Assembly (NCBI RefSeq): GCF_963576545.1
Contig: NC_083646.1
Coordinates: forward strand, 28,339,027 to 28,403,026
Reading direction: 5' to 3'
Length of the DNA: 64,000 nucleotides
Origin: Limanda limanda
Lineage: Eukaryota; Chordata; Actinopteri; Pleuronectiformes; Pleuronectidae
The notes beneath the pieces are model-generated. The model saw nothing but the letters and a program-made list of their open reading frames with translations, was not told the origin of the DNA and did not search any database. Below are positions 35,398-48,069 of this stretch, in pieces. Position numbers and translations under genes: made by a program. Within the stretch, counting starts at the first letter, position 1, and every line of letters starts with the position of its first letter.

Positions 35398-36288
35398 CAG
35401 ACATGGGCAAAGTACGGCAAAGTATTAATCCGGCCCGCCGAACTTGTCCAAATAATAATAAAAAAAAAAAGTAAATAAAAAAAATAAATTGAATTTTTTT
35501 TTTTTTTTTTTTAAACTTACAATTTAGTAGCACTTAAATGGTACGTACTTATAGCACTTTGTAGTTTTGCTTTATTTTTGAAGAAATCGTTCTTTCATGA
35601 TTCTTGTTCTGGGTTTGAACCCTCGGGGTTGAATGCGCTTATTGTAAGTCGCTTTGGATAAAAGCGTCAGCTAAATTAAATTTGCCCGGGAGTGTGGTGT
35701 ATAGGGCTTGAAAAGGCACATGATCGCCCTTCACTTTTACCCTTTGCCCTGTGAGCCCTTCTGTAAAATTAGAGGATCAAGGAAACAAAGAGTGGACAAC
35801 AAAATACTTTTTCAATGAATGTCCAATCTAAGGCTGTATGCCTGATATGTCGAGAAACTGTTGCAATTTTCATGGAGTACAACATCAGCCGTCACTTTGC
35901 TACGAAGCATGCTAACTACGCTAGCAAGCAGTCAACGCAAGAACGGGTGGCTGCAGCTCAGAGGTTGGCGACTAATTTACAGACTCAGCAACATTTTTTT
36001 TCACAGACAAACTGCGATCAAAGAGTCATCTACCAAGGCATGTTTTTTGGGGGGCATTCGAAATAGCAAAGACTAGCAAGCCTTTCTCTAAAGGCGAATT
36101 TTTGTTAAAAGGCCTTGCAAATAAGTGCTTTGCTACTTGGTAAAGCCCAAATCCTTTCATGTAATGATTTTTCCATGTCATTTATATTAGTTCACAAAAA
36201 CACTCCATCCATCTGTTCCTGGCCCGGCCCCTCTGTCAAATTTTAGAACCCATTGTGGCCCGCGAATCAAAATGTTTGCCCACCCCTG
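35398..36288 (+). mobile_element. Non-autonomous hAT (Charlie-like), 891 bp, perfect 8-bp duplication
   Basis: Left end CAGACATGGGCAAAGTACGG and right end GTTTGCCCACCCCTG are imperfect inverted repeats, flanked by CTCTACAC at 35390-35397 and 36289-36296. Inside are an A/T-rich tract (35459-35513), a SINE-type tail (TAAGTCGCTTTGGATAAAAG, about 35646-35665) and the start of a transposase gene (35815-36066). Most of the transposase is deleted. Confidence 0.9.
35815..36066 (+). pseudogene. hAT transposase N-terminal BED-finger fragment
   Basis: The frame reads KAVCLICRETVAIFMEYNIS, then RHFATKHANY: a C-x2-C...H-x4-H zinc finger as in the GTF2IRD2/ZBED-like Charlie transposases, where the usual form is CLICNETVAV...RHYETKH. 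Only the N-terminal ~80 residues remain before a stop; the catalytic core and dimerisation domain are absent. It cannot encode an active enzyme. Confidence 0.75.
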
Positions 36289-36296
36289 CTCTACAC

Positions 36297-37084
36297 AGTA
36301 CACGCATATGGTTGCGTGCTTTTCTGAGCACCAATGTCAATCGAGTGGATTTGACTGTGTCTCTCAGGGCTGCGCGATATGACCAAAGCCTCATATGCCC
36401 ATAGAGAACATTTCATATTCATAAAATGATACATATCATTACTTACATTTAATCCGTGTAAATTATGTCCATGCCTTTGTAAATGTGAAGTTGCAACACC
36501 AGCTGTCTCTTTTCTTCACAATTCTTTGTTGTCTGTCGTTTTGCAGGAAAATCCTCTTGTGATATCAGAGTATTTCGGTTTGTTTGAGCCCTCGACTGTA
36601 CTTTTGTGGCTCTCATCGATAGACTCTCTGTGTGCTGTGTGACATGATTATTGTGTTAGTGATTAGACACATTCTAGTTAAAGCTGTGCTCAGAATAATT
36701 CAGTCAAATAATGGGCAAGCGTGGGTCAATGGATATTGTGTGTCAAGCTCTGCGCAAATCACTGAACCTCCCATTGCTCCTCATGGTCAGACCAGAACCT
36801 TGTTAACTAGCTCATTGCTGTGTGTGAGTCCTAGCTCACTGCTGTGTGAATGGGTAAATTAAAATCAAATTGCAAGTACTTTGCTCTGTATACATACACT
36901 CCAATCACTATGTATGTAACAACCAGTGAACATCAGAAAATGTGTGCAATCCTGTTGTGCACACTACATGGAAAACAACCATACAAGTAGTGCAAAGGAA
37001 ATACATTCATATAACAAATACTTTGTGGAGGATTTTGGTGGACAAAAGTTACATTTAAAGATCACTGTTACTTCACAAATCCCA
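36297..37084. other. Unassigned DNA with a solo hAT-like end
   Basis: CAGGGCTGCGCGATATGACC at 36368-36387 is a common fish hAT-type terminus, but no partner end was found. The remaining DNA holds nothing I recognise. Confidence 0.35.
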
Positions 37085-37345
37085 TGAACGCAACATTTAC
37101 AGAAAGCCTCAAGGGAATCTTTTCACATTTGCCACAAACATTTGCTTGGAATCAAGATTTAACTGATTTGGGAGCTAAAGGTAAAGTTCACTGTCGCCTC
37201 ACATACTTGAACAGGACGCATCAGAAATGCCCAAAAGGAATTACATTACATCTGGCACAAGCATTCACTTGGACTCAAAGATAAACTGATTTGATGTCAG
37301 TGGTCAAAGGTAAAGGTCACAATTACCTGATGTGAATTTGTAAAA
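37085..37345 (+). repeat. Tandem copies of the ~90-bp AGGTCA-containing repeat
   Basis: Two to three diverged units, each with a CACAAACATTTGCTTGGAAT-like core followed by AACTGATTTG and AAAGGTAAAG(T/G)TCAC. They match the single unit at 2672-2775. The AGGTCA half-sites here are partly mutated (AGGTAAAGGTCA). Confidence 0.5.
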
Positions 37346-39011
37346 AAAAAAGTACAATGAATGAGTGATTGGCATCAGTGGTGTCAGCAGCACTGTGAAA
37401 CATCCAGGGCTAAGCCCAGAGTCTCTGATTAAGAGAAGAGCATTGAGTTCATCCATGCACCCCAAGGGATATATGATCACTCAACTTCAGGCTGGACAGT
37501 TTACACTACACAATGTCACAAGTACCATAAATCCAAAATATTTATTATTTTATTTATCAACATGTAAGCACTTGTACTTTAGTATTTCCACTTTATGGTA
37601 CTTCATACTTTCCACTCTGATACATTTCAGAGGTAATCTTGTTATCTAGTCCATTACATTTATTTGACAGCTTTAGTTATTTCATATTATTAGAGTAAAC
37701 CAGTGGTGATGTAATGAGAGCATTTAAATAGAGATTAAATAATATAATAATCGTTCAAACGAGTACTTTATCTGATGGTGTTAGGTGTAATTAAATACAC
37801 TGGGCCAGTGTAAACAGGAAGCAGATAGTCTACGCTGCAGTTGGTTGCTTGGTAACAGAAAATTCAATGAATGAGGAACAAGGATGGTGAAACGTTTTCA
37901 GACATAAGTGTCAGAAAATGTGCAAACAACTCGGTCTGGACACTGCCCGAAGTTTGTTTTTCACATATTAATAAAGAAGGATAGTCTCTGCTCGGACATG
38001 TTCACAACAACAACAGATCTGTGACTGAGCCTTGCTGCCCATGCAGCCAATGTGGATTTCCTAATCTGATAACATGAGCGCTGAAATGAAAAGCAATACG
38101 TTGGTGACTGGCTAATTATTCAGGGCTGATGAAATAAAGGATCAGGGCTACAGCCCTGCATGCCCAAGCCTGGCAACGCCCATGGTTGGCAGAGTGTGCT
38201 ATAACTACTTTTTCATTAGCAAAAGTGAGAAAAATAATTTACACACTCTTGAAAAGGAACACATGAGATTCGTCAAATACTCTCATTTATCAGGGTTGAA
38301 TAATTCCTAGACAGGAGCTTACACACACACACACACTAACAGTGTATCGGTTGAAGAGAAAAATTCTCTGTGAAGGTGAGATTTACAAATATAAAGTATA
38401 GGGAGCAAGGATAATGAGGAGGAAAGCAAGTGAGTGAGAAAGAAAGACTGAAACGGTCCCTGACACAATCATGTGAACTTTTTATTCAGTGTGTATGTGA
38501 TTGTGTATTTGTGTCTGCAATTAAAGTCTATGTATTTACGCATGTGTATATATGTGTATAAGTGTGGTTGTCTTTGTGTGTGTGAGTGACACCAAGGCGT
38601 GGGGTGTTGTCTGCCCTCTTGTCGACTGCTGGCATATCCCAGAATCCTATTAGGAGCAAGTCACACTTGGGTGGCACATTCATCATGGGCCCTGCACATT
38701 CAGATTGCTGTTATGAATATAATTACAGAGGAGCGCAGAGGAGATGCTCAGGGCACACACACACACACACACACACACACTTATAGTCACATGTGAGCGA
38801 ACAACCACATATGTCAGCACACACAAACCTGTGTGTATAAACTACTTTGTTGTGCTTACATAAAATGATCACGCATGTGAACCAACAGTACAGGCCAAAT
38901 AATACATACATGCACTGGCCTTTTCACACACTATCTGTCTTGTATCACTGTCTTTTTCTAACACACATACATGGTGACACACATACACACATACTCCTTT
39001 AGTGATTCCAG
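37346..39011. other. Unassigned DNA with a CA/TG microsatellite
   Basis: An (AC)n run occupies about 38754-38780 and a TG-rich stretch 38490-38585. No gene or transposon terminus is recognised. Confidence 0.35.
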
Positions 39012-39128
39012 ACACTTAATTTTCACCATAGAGCTCAGTGTGCCTCACCTCCCCACTTCAAGTACTGGCCGGCCAGCTAACCCGGGACAAGTCGGCACCA
39101 ATGTGACCCTGTTGAATCACACTAAAAG
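39012..39128 (+). CDS. Possible host exon (weak)
   Basis: The block is GC-richer than its flanks, follows an AG (TGATTCCAG, 39011) and ends at a consensus donor (AAAG|GTATGT, 39128/39129). A nearer acceptor at 39031 (ACCATAG) is also possible. One frame is open throughout and reads SVPHLPTSSTGRPANPGQVG, then TNVTLLNHTKR, which is not low-complexity. I do not recognise the protein and no neighbouring exon was found in the window. It could be chance. An alternative is a decayed repeat fragment. Confidence 0.25.
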
Positions 39129-40854
39129 GTATGTGTATTATACTTGCTCATTACATTGCTTTCACGTTACTGATCACTTTCTATGAGAATAGAACATTTT
39201 AGAATAATGTCACTATCTTATAAGAACAAAGTTATGATATAACAAGATGATGTTACAAAAATCGTTGGGTATAGAAACGTTGTTTGAATGTGTTAATGAA
39301 TAAGTAAAATTGACTTGTAGTGTAAAGCACTGTAACAATGCCCGAACCAAGCGACTCAAATGCAGAGAACACTGAGAAAACTAGGGACAAGGTAAAAGTC
39401 ATTCATTCAGAACTTAAGCAATGCTAAGAAAACATGAGAGAGCTTTGTACGCGGAGGAAACATAAGAAATCTGGCAGGAAAGAGGTGTGTGAGCAGGTGT
39501 ATATGTACTGTGATGGAAATCTGGAAATACAAGAGGCTGGAAACACCAAAGTTATCTATGTGTATTTGAATACGGGCTCTCTGCAGAAAGGATCAACACA
39601 GAGAGTCACAAGGATCTCAGAGTGAAGATGGAGAACAGTCAAATACAAGGATCTGATATAGGGACTGAGGCTGTTTGCCTGAGCCAGTTCTGGTTCTGTG
39701 GGGTAGTTTAAGACAGGAACCAAAGCACAGGAATAAATGATTTGCATACATTTCCATTGGGTTCTTTGGACAGTCAATAAGTAATGGAAAGGTCAAACAT
39801 GTATATAGAAAGGTCATACAGGTTTCAGGTCATTAACATTTCAGGTCATGGAGTCTTAGACATGTAGGCAAAAAGTTACTCTTCAACTATAAAATAGGTT
39901 TCAACCACACTTAGCTATTTTCCACTACACTAAGTCATTTTTCCAATACAGTACTTTGTAGTGTGGTTAGTGCAGTAGTGAGTAGGTCAGTGGAAACTCT
40001 ACTATTTTACACTTACTATTAATACTTCTAATGATCATCTCTCAATGTAGACATAAACTTGTTTCCCAAAGTTTGTACTGTGATGAGCTGCTCTGCTCAT
40101 ATTTATTCAACAGGTCAAGCTGTTGCTGCTGCCCTCTCTTGTCTCTTTGCCGCGAGCGCAAAGCATGATGGTATACTGTATATTGTTCGTTTAGTGACCA
40201 AGAACAGTCATATTTGTAAACGTCATTATTAATGATACATGGTGGGAAACAATGAGTCAAACATGTATATAGTAAGTCAAAAACAAAATGAAAGAGTAAG
40301 TTACGAGCAAAAATTCATGAAAATTAAGTAGCAGATGTTACAAGCATTTAGAGTTGTCAATAAGACTAGAAAAGCCCTTTATAAACGCAGTCCATTTAAA
40401 AAGTTTTCTCAACAATACTTCAGAAAAAAACCATGTAGACACTCTTTCGTTTAAGCCACAACTTAAAGGTTAGAGACCTCTGTGTTAAGCCTTTAACTTA
40501 ACTAATAACAACGATATATATATATATATTTCTTTCACACAATAGTTTGAAAGATAACAGATCTAGGCTGACACCCAACCAATCTAGTCATACAGCTTAA
40601 TTTGTCCACCTCTGAAATTCATCATGGAGCCGAGGCAAAAACTCGAATTAACAAAATGACGGAACGCTTGATGTTTGTGATGGCACGCTCTCTGTCATTC
40701 TCCATGTCATTCTCTACACGCACATACACGTACACACATACACGCACACACACACTTTATTTACTCTTCTCTTTCTCTCCCCCTGTCTATCACCATTTCT
40801 CTCATCCCTCTGCTGAACACTTTCAGGAAGCTGGCCAAGACTCTTGGAGAGCCA
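39129..40854. other. Unassigned DNA
   Basis: Only short frames without recognisable protein sequence. About 40355-40400 (AAGACTAGAAAAGCCCTTTA) is the tail of the SINE family at 28363. A short AT microsatellite lies at 40514-40530 and CA-rich sequence at 40718-40757. Confidence 0.35.
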
Positions 40855-40990
40855 GCATGTGTTTACCACCCTTTGAATGCATGCCACGTCGAGGGCTCTG
40901 CCTGCCATCTGAATGCTCCGTAATATCAATAATTGATGCTCTTGAGGAGTAGTAATTAAATTAGTTAATTATGCTGGTAAAATTACATGT
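40855..40990. promoter_or_regulatory. Candidate conserved noncoding element (weak)
   Basis: Non-repetitive, complex sequence with a cluster of homeodomain-type cores: CAATAATTGATG, AGTAATTAAATTAGTTAATT and ATGTAATTATG within 75 bases (40926-40998). This texture is typical of vertebrate developmental enhancers. No alignment was possible, so conservation is unproven. Confidence 0.2.
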
Positions 40991-41740
40991 AATTATGAGA
41001 CTGGAGGGTATATTTAGTAAATTAGTCTCATCCATGCTTACTGTGTGTACTGATCCAGATTACAAGCTTTTCTCACTGGAGTCATTGCTTTTCATCCTGG
41101 AAAAATCTGCTGCGTCAGGACAATGTGATGAGTGTTTTTGGCAACAATACATTTTTTATGATTTTTGGTGCATTTTGAATCTTTCTTTTAAAATTCTAAA
41201 GATTGCTGAAGTTAATTTAGCAGTCTAATGAAGAATAACCTGACATTGATTATAATAAAAAAAAAACAAGAGAAATAACCTGTGGGCCAGTTAACCTGTC
41301 AGAAAAATATATCTAAACCTGGACAAATAAAACCACAGTTGTCATTTTGACTAGCCACCAATTTAAATGAGAAAATATGGATGAAAGGATCCATTGATAA
41401 CTTTGTCTATAGATGCATTAAGCTTAAGGTTTTCCATAATCTATCGATCCGAACTACAACTGAGCAAAATGGTTACTACCCCCTTTTAGTAGAGCTCAGG
41501 TTCTGCAAGTGAATTTACCATGAACTGTGCAGTGTGACCGTAAAACATTGATTTGGATCTAAAACAATAGAAACAGGTCAAGGTACAAGACAATTATAAA
41601 GAGCAGAGGTGGGAAGCAATAAAGTACAAATACTTTGTTACTGTACTTACGAATGTAACCATTTTCCTAAAATATAGTATATATCATATAGGCTTGTGGC
41701 TTCTACAGGAGAATATAATGTTGTTCCTGGCACATGGGAT

Positions 41741-41789
<49 letters not shown>

Positions 41790-43230
41790 AATTGGTTAAT
41801 CAGTGTGAGTGCATACATCAGAAAATACAATATTTTTACAGCCACTAAATCCACTTTACATAACTATTGAGTTGCATGGACACTTCAGTTTACAGTATGT
41901 TGCTTAAATAATTATCCCATAAAAAGATGTGGGAGACACTGAATCAATACAGCAGCAATATCAATAAATCAAGTGTAACACAAATATTCTGTCAAAAAAT
42001 AAAACCACATCTCCGGCATCTCTGTATAAAAGGTTTTATAAATTTGGCTGTGTTTAGGGTGGAGACTCTATGTCAATAACGCCAGTGAACGCTGGCAGAC
42101 GGTGGACCAACTCTCTCTTGTTTGACTTTGTGTGCTGGAGGGAGGCTTATCTGTAAGCCACGCCATATTGCAGCAGCACATTTCCCTGAAGGTTTCCTAA
42201 ACAGCTTGTCGTGCTCCTACTTGTGAAATCTATGGCATATTGTCTAGACCAGGCTGAATGCACATACAAATAGCAAAGCTTAAGACATTGTGTACTGTAG
42301 TTAAAGAGATTAAACTCAGTGCTGAGCAAGTTCTTCCTTCATTAACGGTCTCTGGATTACACAGCGAGAAGAAGTGCACCAAATTATATCAGTGTTAGGG
42401 TTAGTCATGCGTGGACATTGACATTTGAAAGTAGGCCTGTGCTGTATGTTTTTCTTAACTGACAACTTATGTCATGGATTATTTGATAAATTCATATGGG
42501 TTACGACATTTTTACATAGATAGTCACATAGAGAACAACTCACACAGAAATCCCTCTCTCTTTCTCCTCCTTTCTTTTCACCTTGTTCTTCCTAATGTTC
42601 ATTTTGGGTGACTGACTTGAGACCACTCATCTGATATGACACCCATGTCACTGAGGGTCATATTTTTAAAGGAGCGTTCCACACCACATAAAATCTGTTA
42701 AGTTTTTATTTGATATCTAATGTGACCGTGTTCAGTTTTTCAGAACACCTGCTAAAAATAGCAATAGCAGTCACTGTCTGTTTTATCCAGCAAATATACA
42801 GTAACCTTCTATAAATTGACGATAGCCTGAATGTTATAGTTAAATCACTTGGTGAAAGAGAGAGAAGAAAAGTGAACATTTACTTATATGATAATGTTGA
42901 AATGTAATTTACTGTGAATCATTTTGAGGTGCTACAGGCTCTGTTAGTACCTCCTCTCTCTCCCTGTATCTTGCCCACTGTTACTGCTGGTTTTACTCAA
43001 CATGAAGACAAATTGAACAACCTTAGTTATGAATACAGTCATGATGATTTAAACAATTTTTTAAAAATGATTCTACTGACATCTGCTTATACTGCCGTAA
43101 CTCCAGTTTTAAGCTGTTCACTGAAAAAATTATATAAATAGGTGGATCATGTACACATCTAGCTAGCTACTACTCTGATTGAATGATTTACAAGTGCCAC
43201 AGATACAGAGATTGGGAAAGTAGAGATATG
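40991..43230. other. Unassigned DNA with a MITE end and AT microsatellite
   Basis: AGAGGTGGGAAGCAATAAAG at about 41606-41625 is a familiar fish hAT/MITE terminus without a partner. A (TA)n microsatellite occupies about 41741-41785. No gene is recognised. Confidence 0.35.
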
Positions 43231-43493
43231 GTAAATGGATTTGTATTTATATAGCGCTTTTCTAGTCTGATGAAGACCACTCAAAGCGCTTTACAGTACA
43301 GTTTCACATTCACCCATTCATACACACATTCATACAGTGCATCTATTTGCAGCACTTAGTTATTCTATGGGGGGCCATTCAGGGTTCAGCATCTTGCCCA
43401 AGGACACTTCGGCATGCAGATGGTTCAGACTGGGGATCGAACCGCCGACCTTCAGGTTGGAGGACGACCACTCTACCCCTCAGCCACAGCCGC
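43231..43493 (-). mobile_element. tRNA-derived SINE, copy C
   Basis: Reverse-oriented member of the family at 28363-28622 with a high match across its length. On the plus strand it runs from tail (TATATAGCGCTTTTCTAGTC) to head (CTCAGCCACAGCCGC). The B-box complement GATCGAACC lies at 43435-43443. Confidence 0.85.
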
Positions 43494-44132
43494 ATTTGAG
43501 ATAGAGTCTCAAATGCAGTTAGTATTTGTTCACAGTAAAAATATTTTAAAAAAACCAGTTGTCCTCATTCTAGACAGTGTGTACGTCATTCATACGTACT
43601 CAAATTGAATGACAGCTCCTTATTAAAGAAAGATGACACTGCTGGCTTTAATAAATAGTCTAAGCTTTTTAAGCTCCAGTAATTATTCAAAATTGTCCAA
43701 TAAAAATCAAGACATGTGGCTTAAATGTTTGCATATTCAGTTTATTATATCTCATCTTGTAATGCCCTTTTTTCTTCTCAAATGACAGCAAACATTACAA
43801 AATCTGTTTAATTGCATTCCATAATCCCCCCGTCGATTTTATTATGAGGCTTGTTGGATGTTTGCTGTTGAAAACCTTAGATCTCCAATTCTGCCATGAC
43901 ATCTTCTGTCCTAATCATCGATGGTGGTATAATAATCTGTATTATTATTATTATTACCATAACTAAATAACTGATCAAAACAAAGGCAGGCCACATCCAT
44001 TGGTTCCTATTAGATCTTAATTTCCCCGCATGACACCATAAGACTGCCTGCTAATTTTGAATCTCTGGCAATACTTCATATCAGAGTGCAGCAAAAAAAA
44101 TGCTTTAAATTGCCGAACAGATGCAGCAATAT

Positions 44133-44211
<79 letters not shown>

Positions 44212-46300
44212 ATACGAGTGTGTGTGGATACCAGTCACGTGTATTTGATGGCTATGTTGATTAAGGTAGTTAATACAAACAATCATTTCAGTAAACTCTA
44301 ATTTGTAGATACTAGCACACTCAATAATTTATTTATTTGTATTGAAGCAATGAAAGTAAATTTGTAGGAGAAGAAAATAAAACATGATGTAGAGGGATAA
44401 GATCTTTTCAAAAGCAATCATGCAAAGTGAAGCAATGCATAAAAAAATGGCCCAAAAAAGAAAATATCCAGGAGTGGCTCTTAAACACTGTAGAGCCTCA
44501 CAGAGAAACCAGAGGAACAGTACCACTTAGATTTGTAAAGTCTTAAGATAAAATGTTGAGAAATATGTTTCAAATGGTAAAAATTTACAATAAATCCCCA
44601 GAGATGTGATGGCTTTAAATGTAGCAAAGGCAAATTATCTTTATATTTAAGTTGAGTAATGCTGAGAAATCAATGTCTCCTAGAAATTACTTTTATATAC
44701 AATTAATTAGCATTTACAAACTGGGAAATTCAATTGCATCTGAAGTAAGTTTTTAATTTACGTATTGAGGATTTGTTGTTAGTATAAATATTTGTCAAGT
44801 CTCAAGTATATTGAACAGTCAAACTGGTCTGGTTGAAATTGTTCAAACCAGTGGCTGATCAAGGATTTTTATAAATCAGGGTCCATTGAAGGGCTATAGT
44901 TTTCAAAGAGGGGGCAATTATATGTCTAACATTCATGAACAATTCCTGGTTAAGTAAAGTGCTTCTAGTGTTTCCATTTTTCCTGTTAGCTCTATAGCGT
45001 TGAGCAAAGCAAAACATCATTAAAAATTATTTGGAAATTGTTCCATGAAAAAAGAAAATAATCATTTTATTTATTGATAGTTTTGTACATGACTATTACA
45101 AAGAAATGACTACGGACAGGACAATGCCACTTCAGAGGCCAATCAGATTTCAGCCAAGGCCAGTGCTCCCCTGGCCCTGCTCCTGGTTCACACTGATTTA
45201 AAATACGACATGTATATTTACAATTAATGAAAAATTACAACCTTAAGCAACCAAAGTGTTTTTGTTGCCAAAACAAAACAAAAGACTGGCTCTGGTCTGT
45301 GACTGTACCTCTTTGTACATCTAACATCCATTATAACCTTCTCTTAGTGACTCTGCTGCCACTAATGAAAGGGAGATATTAGTTAATATTACATTCCCTT
45401 CAATTTCTGAAATTATTGTGGCACAAAATAAGTAAATGCACGTCCACGTCACATTCACACATCTTTAGCTTTTATATAAATATCAATATTGGTGTTGTTG
45501 TTAGATTTATTAAATGTTATTGTTGATTTATTGACACATTTTTCTCCATGTTAATTTAGTTTTTTTAATTTTTTGTGAAACTTTATAACAATATTTAGGT
45601 AGAGGGTTTAAACTAAGGACACTTGGTTTTCTGCCTCCCTCTGCACTGTAGTGCTATGCATTTTTATCCGTGCTGAAATAAAATAAATAAATAAAAAAAT
45701 CTGCCCGAAACTGAGTCCGTGACATATCTCCAGGAAATGAAATGTTTTGCACGAGAAACTGCGATGATGTTTCCTCTGCAGTCACCCAAATAACAAAAAT
45801 TATATCTGTGTTCAGCCTTCAGCACAGTGAACCATGAGTGTACTCTCTATTCTTTATGGTCTTCCTGTGAAGCCAGCATTAAAGTTTAACAGTTAAACGC
45901 CGACCTTATTCTGCTGTCCAACCTGTGTTTCGAAATGAGTAATCACCTTCCCACCTGCAGATGAGCTTGCCAAATGGAATGTGTAGCTGTGTGAGTTTGT
46001 TCTATAACTGCATTCTTGCATGTGTGTTTGTGTGTGATTTATGAGTACAGACCTTTGAGTGGCCCTGTTTTTCTACCTCACAGGCGACATGTTACCCAGA
46101 CTGCTCCTCTCTAAGTCTTTAATCACAATGCAGACTGCTGTTCTACTATGCGAACAAATTAAGTAATGAAATATTGATTGTCCACAACATTATAAAATTA
46201 TAATAGTCAATGAAACCGCATGAACCTGTTATTAATATGATAAAACTTTAGGCAATAATTATACCTCATCTTACATACTTCATTCTACTGAATATATGAC
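43494..46300. other. Unassigned DNA with a long TG microsatellite
   Basis: The stretch 43800-44100 is complex and non-repetitive and might be conserved noncoding DNA. No gene or transposon is recognised in the rest. Confidence 0.35.
44134..44210 (+). repeat. (TG)n microsatellite, 77 bp
   Basis: An uninterrupted TG run. Long pure dinucleotide tracts like this are expected to be length-polymorphic. Confidence 0.98.
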
Positions 46301-46605
46301 TTAAAGGGCCCATATTGTGTAAAATACATTTTCTGGGCTTTTACCATCCATAATTACTTGAAGGAGGTCAGTAGGTACCCTCAAAATATGAAAATAGTCG
46401 CCCTGCGGACGTTTTCACTCAGTCCATTCTAAGAAATATGTTACGTAAACGTCTCGTTTCGTACTTCCTCCCACCGTATTAGTCATTCAGGATCGCACTC
46501 ATCTCTAAGCCCCACCTAGCCAGTACCAGTCCAGCCTCCGGACCCTACACACCCAAATTCCTTCACCTGGGTATCCACATACTTTTGACCATGTAGTGTA
46601 TGTAT
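46301..46605. mobile_element. DNA transposon end fragments (TTAA-type left end, Tc1/mariner-like right end)
   Basis: TTAAAGGGCCCATATTGTGT at 46301-46320 looks like the left terminus of a TTAA-target element. At 46562-46600 TTCACCTGGGTATCCACATA and CTTTTGACCATGTAGTGTA form the complement of a Tc1/mariner terminus (TACACTACATGGTCAAAAGT). Neither has a confirmed partner end. Confidence 0.45.
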
Positions 46606-46754
46606 ATTATAAGAGATAAAACAATTACTCATTAAAAATGAGTAAATTGGGGTAATAATGGATAAGCAATAAAGTAAAAAAAAACAAGGAAAAAGCCTCC
46701 ATACTGCTCCTGTGGTGTCATCCAAGTGTCCACAAGCCCCGACCTTCATATTCA

Positions 46755-48060
46755 ACGCTAAACGAGTGTAGTGCCCGCAGTACCAATAGCAACATCCACC
46801 AACTTCAGCCCTGTCTCAGCTGTCCTCAGCGCCTGAATGTCTGGATCAGAAACTTGATCTGCTTCCATGCAATCATAGTCCAAACCCAAATAGATGGCTC
46901 CAGTAACCGCTCGGGAGAGGCAATCAGCCACTGGGTTGTGCTTTCCTTCCACATGTAAATCTGTGTTGAACTCTGATATGAAGGAAAGCCTGCGCTGCTG
47001 CTGAGCAGACCACGGCTCTGCCACTTCAGCCATGGCGAAAGTCACTGGCTTGTGGTCCACGTAAACAGTGAAACGTGTGCCCTACAGCAGGTTAAGGCCA
47101 AGCAGCATCTGATCGATGGTATTGTACTTCCACTCACTGGGGCACAGCTGTCTGCTGAAAAAAGCGAGCGGCTGCCAGGCCCCATTGACCCACTGCTCAT
47201 GCACCGCCCCAACTGCATAGTCAGAAGCTTCGCTCTCTTGGGCTTATCCAGTGGGTGCACGGGCACCTGGTGATAGCCATGGACTAGGTCCAATTAGGAA
47301 AATATAAATTTACCAGCCAGGCGGGCAGAAAGGTCCTGGATGTATGGGACTGGTTAGCGATCGGGCGTCGTTGAGCCATTGAGCTGGCAGTAATCATAGC
47401 ATGGGCGCCATCCGCCGCCTTGCTTTGCCACCATGGTGAAGACCATGGGCTGCTGGAATGACTAATGTTCTCAAGACACTCCATGTTCTCAAAGTCATCC
47501 TTAGCAATAACCAGCTTAACCGGGTCGAGGCGCCGGCTCCGAGTGTGAACTGGTGGGACAGTTGTAGAGATATGATGCTCTACCCAATGATTGCTGGTGT
47601 TGGATGAGAAAGTGGGCTTTGTTAAACTGGGAAGCTGTACCAGGAGGCGCTGGAACTCGTCCGTAGCAGGTACAATGCTGGACAGTCCCACAGTCCTTGA
47701 TATCCACTAACAGCCCATAAGCACACAGGAGATCCGCGTCTAGCAGGGGAACAGTATCTTTTGCTGCAACAAATTCCTAGCTGAAAGGTTGGTCTCCAAA
47801 ATGTTGGTCTCCGACTGGCGCCGTTTCCTGTCCTGTTGAAATGGCATGGGGACACCTTTTAGCCTTGAAACCAAATTGTGCATGGTAAAAACCCAGGTGG
47901 GACCCTTGTTGCCGTTTAACCATTGTGGTGCTGACATCAGATGTTTCCCCCTGCTGCTCCATGAACAGTCACAGGATGAGTACAACACCCAGCAATCTGT
48001 GACGATAGTACCTGAGTCGGCCGCTGCTGCTTGTATGTGTCCAATAAAATACAAGGTAAT
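46755..48060 (-). pseudogene. Ty3/gypsy-type LTR retrotransposon pol relic
   Basis: Minus-strand pieces fall in pol order. A protease-to-RT linker (DADLLCAYGLLVDI, about 47745-47700) comes first, then an RT start (RLDPVKLVIAKDDFENMECL and SSSPWSSPWW, about 47535-47410). The RT block DLVHGYHQVPVHPLDKPK (about 47285-47235) follows, then RNase H ending in EGKHNPVADCLSRAV (about 46960-46910). Several frameshifts and small losses separate them. No LTRs, gag, envelope or integrase were found. It abuts the LINE fragment starting near 48070. It is long dead and is described here only as fragments. Confidence 0.75.
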
Positions 48061-48069
48061 TCAGAAAAA

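Noticed and set aside
41741..41785. Long AT run as a replication origin or matrix attachment site
   Set aside because: It is an ordinary TA microsatellite; nothing else supports such a role.
44017..44301. Open frames rich in His-Thr or Cys-Val over the TG microsatellite
   Set aside because: Pure dinucleotide repeat is open in several frames; no protein support.
46755..48060. Possibility of an endogenous retrovirus
   Set aside because: Only protease-linker, RT and RNase H pieces of Ty3/gypsy type are seen; no envelope, no gag and no LTRs, so a retroviral origin is not supported.
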